A stretch of DNA of 64,000 bases, taken from contig NZ_JAAAMH010000004.1 of the NCBI RefSeq assembly GCF_024105655.1, positions 186,001 to 250,000 on the forward strand. Direction: 5' to 3'. The position numbers and the translations under genes were made by a program. Shown piece after piece: positions 28,863-36,395 of the stretch. The notes beneath the pieces are model-generated. The model did no database searches and was not told where the DNA came from. It saw only the letters and a program-made list of their open reading frames with translations. The DNA is from Aliihoeflea sp. 40Bstr573 (lineage in GTDB: Bacteria > Pseudomonadota > Alphaproteobacteria > Rhizobiales > Rhizobiaceae). The stretch's first letter is position 1, and every line of letters begins with the position of its first letter.

Positions 28863-30473
28863 CTATTCGGCCGCTTCCTGGTAGCGCGGCGCGGCGTCCT
28901 TGACGGTCGCGTCGACATGTTCCTCGAACTTGGTGAAGTTGTCCGTGAACATGGCCGCGAGCTTCGCCGCCTGACGGTCGTAGGCCGCCTTGTCGGCCCA
29001 GGTCGAGCGCGGGTCGAGAATCGACGAATCGACGCCGTCGACCGCGACGGGAACCGCAAAGCCAAAATTCGCATCGGTGCGGAACTCGGCATCGCGCAGC
29101 GAGCCGTCGAGGGCAGCAGCGAGGAGCGCGCGCGTCGCCTTGATCGGCATGCGCTTGCCGACGCCATATGCGCCGCCGGTCCAGCCGGTGTTGACCAGCC
29201 AGCAATCGACGTCGTGGCGGGCGATCAGATCCCTCAGGAGATTGCCGTATTCGGAGGGATGGCGCGGCATGAAGGGCGCGCCGAAGCAGGTCGAGAACGT
29301 CGCCTCCGGCTCGGTCACGCCCTTTTCGGTGCCGGCAACCTTGGCGGTGTAGCCGGAAAGAAAGTGGTACATGGCCTGCGCCGGCGTCAGCTTCGCGATG
29401 GGCGGCATGACGCCGAAAGCGTCGGCCGTCAGCATGATGACGTTCCTTGGGTGCGGCGCGACGCCCGTCTCGCTTGCATTGGGGATGAAATCGAGCGGGT
29501 AGGCGCAGCGCGTGTTCTCGGTCAGCGATCCGTCGTCGAAGTCCGGCACGCGGGCCTCATCGAGGACGACGTTCTCGAGCACGGTCCCGAACCGGCGCGT
29601 GGTCGCGAAGATTTCAGGCTCGGCTTCGGCCGACAGCTTGATGGTCTTGGCGTAGCAGCCGCCTTCGAAATTGAAGATGCCGTCCTCGCCCCATCCATGC
29701 TCGTCATCGCCGATGAGCGTGCGGGTCGGGTCAGCCGAAAGCGTGGTCTTGCCGGTGCCGGACAGACCGAAGAAGACAGCCGAATCGCCGTCGCGCCCGA
29801 CATTGGCCGAACAGTGCATCGGCATGACGGATTTTTCCGGAAGCAGATAGTTAAGCGCGGTGAAGACCGACTTCTTCATCTCGCCCGCATAGGACGTGCC
29901 GCCAATGAGGACGATCATGCGCGAGAAGTCGACCGCGATGACGGTTTCGGTGCGCGATCCGTGACGCGCGGGGTCGGCGCGGAACGAGGGCAGGTCGATG
30001 ATCGTCAGCTTGGGAACGAAGCCGGCAAGATCGGCCGCGTCGGGGCGGATGAGGAGGTTGCGGATGAAGAGCGAGTGCCAGGCATATTCGGTGACGACGC
30101 GCGTCGGCAGGCTGTGCGCGGCGTCGGCGCCGCCGATCAGGTCCTGCACGAAGAGGTCCTTGCCTTTGGCGTGCTCGAGGAAATCGGCATGGAGCCGGTC
30201 GAACGCCTCGCGCGACATCTTCTTGTTGTTGTCCCACCAGACGCGGGACGCCGTCATCTCGTCCTCGACGATGAACTTGTCCTTGGGCGAACGGCCGGTG
30301 TGCTGGCCGGTACGGGCAACGAGCGCGCCATGGGCCGTCAGTTCGGCCTCGCCGCGCCGCAGCGATTCCTCGTAGAGTTCGGCAGCGCCGAGATTGTAAT
30401 GGACCTTGCCGAGGTCGTTCAGACCGCTGGCGTCGATCCCGCAGGCGGGGTTGCGCTTACCGATTTCCGTCAT
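28863..30473 (-). CDS. pckA: Phosphoenolpyruvate carboxykinase (ATP)
   Basis: This 536-residue enzyme makes PEP from oxaloacetate and opens gluconeogenesis. The kinase-1a P-loop [13 protein letters not shown] and kinase-2 [10 protein letters not shown] motifs are present, with [16 protein letters not shown] upstream. Length equals that of rhizobial PckA. ATG at 30473 follows AGGTGG; an in-frame GTG at 30482 overlaps that ribosome site and is less likely. A nested hairpin lies in the 5' leader. It diverges from chvI. Confidence 0.97.
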   Translation of the reverse strand: MTEIGKRNPACGIDASGLNDLGKVHYNLGAAELYEESLRRGEAELTAHGALVARTGQHTGRSPKDKFIVEDEMTASRVWWDNNKKMSREAFDRLHADFLEHAKGKDLFVQDLIGGADAAHSLPTRVVTEYAWHSLFIRNLLIRPDAADLAGFVPKLTIIDLPSFRADPARHGSRTETVIAVDFSRMIVLIGGTSYAGEMKKSVFTALNYLLPEKSVMPMHCSANVGRDGDSAVFFGLSGTGKTTLSADPTRTLIGDDEHGWGEDGIFNFEGGCYAKTIKLSAEAEPEIFATTRRFGTVLENVVLDEARVPDFDDGSLTENTRCAYPLDFIPNASETGVAPHPRNVIMLTADAFGVMPPIAKLTPAQAMYHFLSGYTAKVAGTEKGVTEPEATFSTCFGAPFMPRHPSEYGNLLRDLIARHDVDCWLVNTGWTGGAYGVGKRMPIKATRALLAAALDGSLRDAEFRTDANFGFAVPVAVDGVDSSILDPRSTWADKAAYDRQAAKLAAMFTDNFTKFEEHVDATVKDAAPRYQEAAE

Positions 30474-30818
30474 CTGCTCCACCTAAAAAGCCGCACCGAA
30501 GAAATAGAGAAACCCTGCACGACCCGCGCCGCTCCGGCGACCGATATGCAGGGTTCAATGGTCCAGAAACAGAAAAGCCTAGCGATATCAAATCATTAAT
30601 CGATTTAAAACTTCGGGCCGTGCGTTAAATCGGTTATATCTACTTTAAAGCTGAGGTGGCGTTGCCATATGGCGGCGGGAAGGGCCGGCACTATTTGGAC
30701 GCAGGCTGTGACACGGCGCGAAATCTGTGCCACATTTTGTACCAGATTTGTCCCCCAAGAGACGGGCCGCGTTTCTTTTGAGAGCAAGGGACAGCCGCCT
30801 ATGAAGGAGCCGCTTGAG
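30474..30818. other. Intergenic region between pckA and chvI
   Basis: This 345-base gap holds the leaders of two divergent genes. Near pckA is a nested inverted repeat (30511-30555). The middle (30580-30650) is A+T-rich and includes TTATAT at 30634-30639, a weak -10 for chvI with CTTCGG 17 bases upstream. No coding region is supported here. The nearest recognisable ribosome site is the AAGGAG before the chvI ATG. Confidence 0.6.
30511..30555 (-). promoter_or_regulatory. Nested hairpin in the pckA leader
   Basis: AACCCTGCA and TGCAGGGTT form a perfect 9-base outer stem. Inside it CGCCG-ctc-CGGCG forms a second stem. It lies 38 bases before the pckA start and is followed on the minus strand by pyrimidine-rich sequence, so it may act as an attenuator or mRNA 5' stabiliser. 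Confidence 0.45.
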
Positions 30819-31520
30819 ATGGCAACGATCGCGCTTGTCGATGACGACCGCAACATTCTCACGTCGGTCTCGATAGCGCTCGAATCCGAGGGCTATCGGG
30901 TCGAGACCTATACGGATGGAGCGTCGGCGCTCGAAGGGCTCGGCGCACGCCCGCCGAACCTTGCGATCCTCGACATCAAGATGCCGCGCATGGACGGCAT
31001 GGAACTCCTGCGCCGGCTGCGCCAGAAGACCGACCTGCCTGTGATCTTCCTGACCTCCAAGGATGACGAAATCGACGAGCTTTTTGGCCTGAAGATGGGA
31101 GCCGACGATTTCATCCGCAAACCGTTCTCCCAGCGCCTCCTGGTCGAGCGGGTCCGCGCGGTTCTGCGCCGGGCGAGTGCCCGCGAGCCGGGAGCCAAGC
31201 CTGCCACGCAGCAGGCGCGCTCGCTCGAGCGCGGCCAGCTCGTCATGGATCAGGAGCGGCACACCTGCACCTGGAAAGGCGAGCCGGTCACGCTGACGGT
31301 GACGGAATTTCTGATCCTGCACTCGCTCGCGCAGCGACCCGGCGTCGTCAAAAGCCGTGACGCGCTGATGGATTCGGCATATGACGAACAGGTCTATGTC
31401 GACGATCGGACCATCGACAGCCATATCAAGCGGCTGCGCAAGAAGTTCAAATCGGTCGACGACAGTTTCGACATGATCGAAACGCTCTACGGCGTCGGCT
31501 ACCGCTTCCGCGAAGCCTGA
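30819..31520 (+). CDS. chvI: Two-component response regulator ChvI
   Basis: This 233-residue OmpR-type regulator controls envelope, exopolysaccharide and acid-response genes in rhizobia and agrobacteria. The receiver domain is residues 1-115, with acidic pocket VDDD (8-10), phospho-acceptor Asp52 in [12 protein letters not shown] and Lys in DFIRKPFS. The C-terminal winged helix ends [17 protein letters not shown] and [11 protein letters not shown] at 30819 is preceded by AAGGAG at nine bases; an in-frame ATG at 30801 would add six residues. chvG follows after 30 bases. Confidence 0.96.
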   Translation: MATIALVDDDRNILTSVSIALESEGYRVETYTDGASALEGLGARPPNLAILDIKMPRMDGMELLRRLRQKTDLPVIFLTSKDDEIDELFGLKMGADDFIRKPFSQRLLVERVRAVLRRASAREPGAKPATQQARSLERGQLVMDQERHTCTWKGEPVTLTVTEFLILHSLAQRPGVVKSRDALMDSAYDEQVYVDDRTIDSHIKRLRKKFKSVDDSFDMIETLYGVGYRFREA

Positions 31521-31550
31521 GCCGCAGGGACCGGAGTAGCCGGATGAGAC

Positions 31551-33332
31551 ATGGCGGCTGATACGGACCGACCCGTCAGGACGCTGCCGCGTGCAGCAAG
31601 GCCAAGCGTGGTGCGCTGGACGCGGTCCTGGCGCGCGATGCGGCGCCTGCTCGGCCAGTACATGTTCTCAAGCCTCACCAAGCGCATCCTGTTCCTCAAT
31701 CTGGCTGCGCTGGGCGTGCTCGTCGTCGGCATCCTCTACATGAACCAGTTCCGCGACGGGCTGATCGATGCGCGCGTGGAAAGCCTGATGACGCAAGGCG
31801 AGATCATCGCCGGCGCGATCGCCGCCTCGGCGACGGTCGAGACCGATTCGATCACCATCGACCCGGAAAAGCTGCTCGAACTTCAGGCGGGCGAGAGTCT
31901 GCCGCCGGACCAGCGCGCGCTCGACAGCCTCGAATTTCCGATCAACCCGGAAAAGGTGGCGCCGGTGCTGCGCCGCCTGATCTCGCCGACTCATACGCGC
32001 GCGCGCATCTTCGATCCGGACATGAACCTGCTGCTGGATTCGCGTCACCTTTATTCGCGCGGCCAGATCCTGCGCTATGACCTGCCGCCGGTGGTGCCGG
32101 CGGAACCCAGCTTCTTCGACCGGTTGCGGGTGATGTACACCGAATTCTTCCGCCGCACCGATCTGCCGATCTACCGGGAGCAGCCCGGCGGCACCGGTAC
32201 GGCCTTTCCGGAAGTGGTAGCTGCGGCGAACGGCACGCCCGGCTATCTCGTGCGCCTCTCCGAGAGGGGCGAACAGATCGTCTCGGTCGCGGTGCCGATA
32301 CAGCGCTTTCGGGCGGTTCACGGTGTCCTGATGCTGTCGACGCAAGGCGGCGACATCGATCGCATCGTGGCGGCCGAGCGCCGCGCGATCCTGAGGCTTT
32401 TCGGCGTGGCCGCGCTCGTCACCGCGATCTTGTCGATGCTTCTCGCATCGACCATTGCAAACCCGCTGCGCCGGCTTTCCGCGGCGGCGGTGCGCGTGCG
32501 GCGCGGCGGCAAGAACCGCGAGGAAATCCCCGATTTCTCCGACCGCCAGGACGAGATCGGCAATCTCTCGGTCGCGCTGCGCGACATGACAAACGCGCTC
32601 TACGCGCGCATCGAGGCAATCGAGAGCTTCGCCGCCGATGTCAGCCACGAGCTGAAGAACCCGCTGACTTCGCTGCGCAGCGCCGTGGAAACCCTGCCGC
32701 TGGCCAAGAACGATCAGTCGCGTGCGCGCCTGATGGAAGTGATACAGCACGACGTGCGCCGGCTCGACAGGCTGATCACGGACATTTCCGACGCCTCGCG
32801 CCTCGACGCCGAGCTCGCGCGCGAGGATGCCGGCCGCGTCGACGTCGAGAAGCTGGTCGGCGACCTGACGCAGCTCATCTCGCAGCAGAGCCGCGCCCAC
32901 GCCAAGGCGATCAGGCTGGATTTCAAGGTCGAGAAGGCACCGCACCAGAGCCGCGGTTTCATCGTGCACGGTCACGATCTGCGGCTTGGACAGGTCGTGA
33001 CCAATCTGGTGGAGAATGCGCGCTCCTTCGTACCGGAGGAGGGCGGCCGCGTGACGGTTACGCTGGCGCGCACGCAGCGCTGGGTGCTGATCACCGTCGA
33101 GGACAACGGACCGGGCATCCGCATCGAAAACATCGACCGCATTTTCGAGCGCTTCTATACCGACCGGCCATCCGGCGAGGCCTTTGGCCAGAATTCGGGC
33201 CTCGGCCTGTCGATCAGCCGCCAGATCGTGGAGGCGCATGGCGGCACCATCACGGCCGAGAACATTCCAGGCGGCAAGCCGGGCGACCTTCGCGGAGCCC
33301 GCTTCACCGTCAGGCTGCCCGCCGAAGACTGA
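31551..33332 (+). CDS. chvG: Sensor histidine kinase ChvG
   Basis: This 593-residue membrane kinase senses acid or envelope stress and phosphorylates ChvI; in rhizobia its periplasmic domain is inhibited by ExoR. The basic N-terminus is followed by a membrane segment (LFLNLAALGVLVVGILYM), a periplasmic domain of roughly 200 residues, a second segment (LFGVAALVTAILSMLLAS), HAMP, then the H-box VSHELKNPLTSLRS with His366. N, D/F and G boxes are present (LVENARSF, DNGPGI, GLGLSISRQIVEAHGG). Confidence 0.96.
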   Translation: MAADTDRPVRTLPRAARPSVVRWTRSWRAMRRLLGQYMFSSLTKRILFLNLAALGVLVVGILYMNQFRDGLIDARVESLMTQGEIIAGAIAASATVETDSITIDPEKLLELQAGESLPPDQRALDSLEFPINPEKVAPVLRRLISPTHTRARIFDPDMNLLLDSRHLYSRGQILRYDLPPVVPAEPSFFDRLRVMYTEFFRRTDLPIYREQPGGTGTAFPEVVAAANGTPGYLVRLSERGEQIVSVAVPIQRFRAVHGVLMLSTQGGDIDRIVAAERRAILRLFGVAALVTAILSMLLASTIANPLRRLSAAAVRVRRGGKNREEIPDFSDRQDEIGNLSVALRDMTNALYARIEAIESFAADVSHELKNPLTSLRSAVETLPLAKNDQSRARLMEVIQHDVRRLDRLITDISDASRLDAELAREDAGRVDVEKLVGDLTQLISQQSRAHAKAIRLDFKVEKAPHQSRGFIVHGHDLRLGQVVTNLVENARSFVPEEGGRVTVTLARTQRWVLITVEDNGPGIRIENIDRIFERFYTDRPSGEAFGQNSGLGLSISRQIVEAHGGTITAENIPGGKPGDLRGARFTVRLPAED

Positions 33333-33336
33333 TCCG

Positions 33337-33765
33337 GTGGCCGAAAACATCCATGCCACGCTTGTAATCCTCGGCGACCGCGGTGTCCTGATCACCGGTC
33401 CCTCCGGAAGCGGCAAGTCGAGCCTGGCGCTTGACCTCATCGCCCATGCGCGTGGTTTCGCGCTGCTCGTGAGCGACGACCGGGTGTTGATCGAGCGTGG
33501 AGCCGACGGCCGGCTGATCGGTCGCGCACCTTCCGTCATCGCTGGCCAGATCGAGATGCGCGGGATCGGCATTGTCGCGCGTTCCTTCGAGCCGCGCGCC
33601 GTGGTCGACCTCGTCGTCGACTTGGTCGATCCCGAGAGTGTGGAGCGCATGCCCGATGCAGCGTTCTGGAACGGAGTGCCGTTTCTGCGTCTCCCATGGC
33701 GCGCATGCACCCCGGCGCGTCAACATGTCGCCTTCGCGCTCATGCAGCCGAAATCGGGACTTTAG
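33337..33765 (+). CDS. hprK: Short HPr kinase/phosphorylase (HprK C-terminal type)
   Basis: This 142-residue protein corresponds only to the catalytic C-terminal domain of HprK; the shorter form is usual in alphaproteobacteria. The P-loop GPSGSGKSSLALDL and the SDDRVLIERG and GQIEMRGIGIV blocks are visible. It would phosphorylate a Ser of HPr and remove that phosphate. GTG at 33337 is four bases after the chvG stop. Its position after chvG and before EIIA and HPr supports the role. Confidence 0.92.
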   Translation: MAENIHATLVILGDRGVLITGPSGSGKSSLALDLIAHARGFALLVSDDRVLIERGADGRLIGRAPSVIAGQIEMRGIGIVARSFEPRAVVDLVVDLVDPESVERMPDAAFWNGVPFLRLPWRACTPARQHVAFALMQPKSGL

Positions 33766-34029
33766 GCCACACTCAAGTCTCAAATCATGCGAAAGCAGGC
33801 CGACTGCGGCGGATTCGACCTTGTCAACCGGCGTAGTCGTGACAAGGATACCGGCCCTGTCGCAGGGAACAGACCGGCGCCAAACTGAGAAGAGATCAGA
33901 TCCGGTCTGCCGGCACGGCATTCGGCACGACACAAAGCTTACGGAGCACCAATTGACCGAGACACGCACCGCGCTGTGGGGCCGGCGGAAACGTGCAGAC
34001 AGAACGACCGGCAAGGGGAAACGCCCGGC

Positions 34030-34431
34030 ATGATCGGCATCGTGCTCGTCACGCATGGGCGGCTGGCCGATGAATTCCGATCGGCGGTCCAGCACGTCGT
34101 CGGCCATCAGGACCAGCTCGAGACGGTTTCGATCGAAGCCGAGGACGACATGGAGCAGCGTCGGCTCGATATCGTCGAGGCCATTCGCCGGGCCGACAGC
34201 GGAACAGGCGTCGTGGTCCTCACGGACATGTTCGGCGGCACACCGTCGAACCTCGCCATATCGGTCATGGAGCCGGGCAAGGTCGAGGTCATTGCCGGCG
34301 TCAACCTGCCGATGCTGATCAAGCTCACCAGCGTGCGCAAGGGCGACGACATGCTGAAGGCCTTGGAAGAGGCACAAAATGCCGGCCGCAAATACATCAA
34401 TGTCGCAAGCCAGGTTCTGAACGCCAAATGA
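34030..34431 (+). CDS. PTS EIIA component, mannose family
   Basis: This 133-residue cytosolic protein is a mannose-type EIIA. His9 in IVLVTHGRLADEF is the expected phosphorylation site, and LTDMFGGTPSNLAI is the conserved second block. There are no EIIB or EIIC sugar-transport genes nearby, so it probably acts in a regulatory phosphorelay. The 264 bases between hprK and this gene show no recognisable gene or strong motif. It overlaps the HPr gene by four bases. Confidence 0.95.
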   Translation: MIGIVLVTHGRLADEFRSAVQHVVGHQDQLETVSIEAEDDMEQRRLDIVEAIRRADSGTGVVVLTDMFGGTPSNLAISVMEPGKVEVIAGVNLPMLIKLTSVRKGDDMLKALEEAQNAGRKYINVASQVLNAK

Positions 34432-34721
34432 GCGAGACGACCGACCGCCCATCCATCGTCCGAGACCTGCCGATCGTCAACCAGCGCGGCCTGCATGCCC
34501 GTGCGTCGGCGAAGTTCGTCCAGACCGCAGGCGCCTTCGACGCGACCATCCACGTCGAGAAGGATGGCACGACGGTCGGCGGCACCTCCATCATGGGACT
34601 GATGATGCTGGCCGCCAGTCCCGGCTGCTGCATCCGCGTCTCCGCCTCGGGTCCGGAGGCCGAAGAGGCGATGCGGGCGATCGAAACGCTGGTCGCAGAC
34701 CGCTTTGGCGAGGAAGTCTGA
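34428..34721 (+). CDS. Phosphocarrier protein HPr
   Basis: This 97-residue protein carries phosphate between EI and EIIA. His23 in NQRGLHARASAKFV is the active histidine, and Ser54 in VGGTSIMGLMMLAAS is the site for HprK. It therefore has both control sites, and all three partners (HprK, EIIA, HPr) sit together. EI is not in the window. An N-terminal extension of about ten residues precedes the usual start of the fold. Confidence 0.95.
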   Translation: MSETTDRPSIVRDLPIVNQRGLHARASAKFVQTAGAFDATIHVEKDGTTVGGTSIMGLMMLAASPGCCIRVSASGPEAEEAMRAIETLVADRFGEEV

Positions 34722-34748
34722 ACCTCGGCGTCAGTCGCCTCTTCATGA

Positions 34749-34768
34749 CATAACGATGTCTTTATGTG
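34749..34768. promoter_or_regulatory. Operator-like palindrome upstream of ahcY
   Basis: ACATAACGATGTCTTTATGT is a 20-base near-perfect palindrome (arms ACATAA and TTATGT, with inner GA/TC also paired), ending 97 bases before the ahcY start. Its form resembles sites attributed to ArsR-type regulators of the methionine/SAH cycle. The regulator is not in this window. Confidence 0.5.
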
Positions 34769-34865
34769 CCATTGCCGATCGGCTGTCGGTCTGCTAGTTA
34801 CCGCGCCATGAAAGGCCGTGCGCGGCCGATGACCCTTCACCGATATGTCAGACAGGGAGCCGTTC

Positions 34866-36263
34866 ATGGCCGCCAATGATTATGTAGTCGCCGATATTTC
34901 GCTGGCCGATTGGGGCCGCAAGGAAATCGAGATCGCCGAGACAGAAATGCCGGGCCTGATGGCCTGCCGCGAAGAATTCGGTACCGACCAGCCGCTGAAA
35001 GGCGCACGCATCACCGGCTCGCTGCACATGACCATCCAGACGGCGGTGCTGATCGACACGCTGAAGGCGCTTGGCGCCGACGTCCGCTGGGCTTCGTGCA
35101 ACATCTTCTCGACGCAGGACCACGCCGCTGCCGCCATCGCTGCGGGTGGCACGCCAGTCTTTGCGATCAAGGGCGAGACGCTCGAGGACTACTGGACCTA
35201 CACCGACCGGATCTTCCAATGGCCGGACGGCCAGCCCTCAAACATGATCCTCGACGATGGCGGCGACGCGACCATGTACATCCTGCTCGGCGCGCGTGCC
35301 GAGGCGGGCGAGGACGTGCTTTCGAAGCCGGGCTCCGAGGAAGAAGAGATCCTTTTCGCTCAGATCAAAAAGCGCCTCGCCGAGACGCCGGGCTTCTTTG
35401 CCCGCCAGCGCGACGCGATCAAGGGCGTAACGGAAGAGACGACGACTGGCGTCAACCGGCTCTACCAGCTCCAGAAGGCCGGCCTCCTGCCGTTTCCGGC
35501 CATCAACGTCAATGACAGCGTCACCAAGTCGAAATTCGACAACAAGTATGGCTGCAAGGAATCGCTGGTCGACGGGATCCGGCGCGGTACCGATGTGATG
35601 ATGGCGGGCAAGGTCGCCGTCGTTTGCGGATATGGCGACGTCGGCAAGGGCTCGGCCGCTTCGCTGAAGGGCGCCGGCGCACGCGTCAAGGTCACCGAGG
35701 TCGATCCGATCTGCGCGCTTCAGGCGGCGATGGACGGATTCGAGGTCGTGACGCTGGAAGATGCCGCGCCGACCGCCGACATCGTCATCACGACGACCGG
35801 CAACAAGGACGTCGTCACCCTCGAACACATGCGCCTTTTGAAGGACATGGCGATTGTCGGAAACATCGGTCATTTCGACAACGAGATTCAGGTCGCCGCG
35901 CTGCGCAACCTGAAATGGACGAACGTCAAGCCGCAGGTCGACATGATCACCTTCCCCGACGGGAAGCGCATGATCCTGCTGTCCGAGGGGCGTCTGCTCA
36001 ACCTCGGCAACGCGACCGGCCATCCGAGCTTCGTGATGTCTGCATCGTTCACCAACCAGGTGCTGGCGCAGATCGAGTTGTGGTCGAAGGGCGAGCGCTA
36101 CCAAAACGAGGTTTATGTGCTGCCCAAGCACCTCGACGAAAAGGTTGCGCGGCTTCACCTCGACAAGCTCGGCGCGCGGCTTTCCACCTTGTCGGACGAG
36201 CAGGCCGCCTATATCGGCGTGACCCCGACCGGTCCGTTCAAGCCGGAGCACTACCGCTACTGA
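34866..36263 (+). CDS. ahcY: S-adenosylhomocysteine hydrolase
   Basis: This 465-residue tetrameric NAD enzyme splits S-adenosylhomocysteine to homocysteine and adenosine and keeps methylation running. [20 protein letters not shown], the NAD loop [11 protein letters not shown], and the C-terminal KPEHYRY that reaches into the neighbouring subunit are typical. ATG at 34866 follows GGGAG; an in-frame ATG at 34845 would add seven residues. A perfect hairpin follows the stop. Its demand would rise with the several methyltransferases in the window. Confidence 0.97.
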   Translation: MAANDYVVADISLADWGRKEIEIAETEMPGLMACREEFGTDQPLKGARITGSLHMTIQTAVLIDTLKALGADVRWASCNIFSTQDHAAAAIAAGGTPVFAIKGETLEDYWTYTDRIFQWPDGQPSNMILDDGGDATMYILLGARAEAGEDVLSKPGSEEEEILFAQIKKRLAETPGFFARQRDAIKGVTEETTTGVNRLYQLQKAGLLPFPAINVNDSVTKSKFDNKYGCKESLVDGIRRGTDVMMAGKVAVVCGYGDVGKGSAASLKGAGARVKVTEVDPICALQAAMDGFEVVTLEDAAPTADIVITTTGNKDVVTLEHMRLLKDMAIVGNIGHFDNEIQVAALRNLKWTNVKPQVDMITFPDGKRMILLSEGRLLNLGNATGHPSFVMSASFTNQVLAQIELWSKGERYQNEVYVLPKHLDEKVARLHLDKLGARLSTLSDEQAAYIGVTPTGPFKPEHYRY

Positions 36264-36301
36264 CGTCCGCGACGCGACGCGCGCGCAACACCTGGGAATT
36301 T

Positions 36302-36327
36302 CTTCGGCGGCTTCATTGCCGCCGAAG
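36302..36327 (+). terminator. Terminator of ahcY
   Basis: A perfect 10-base stem CTTCGGCGGC / GCCGCCGAAG with a 6-base loop is followed by TTGTTTC, 38 bases past the ahcY stop. Confidence 0.8.
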
Positions 36328-36395
36328 TTGTTTCAAGGTGCCGCAAGCTTCACGCAGTCCGGACGAGGCGATACATTGGCTTGATTCGTGGGGCC

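Noticed and set aside
28551-30599. 682-codon plus-strand open frame opposite pckA
   Set aside because: Antisense to complete PckA with no recognisable motif and no ribosome site.
31668-33710. 680-codon minus-strand open frame opposite chvG and hprK
   Set aside because: Antisense shadow of conserved ChvG; the composition is Arg/Asp/His-rich without any domain.
34722-34865. SAH or SAM-II riboswitch before ahcY
   Set aside because: No matching conserved core or pseudoknot could be drawn; a DNA palindrome explains the region better.
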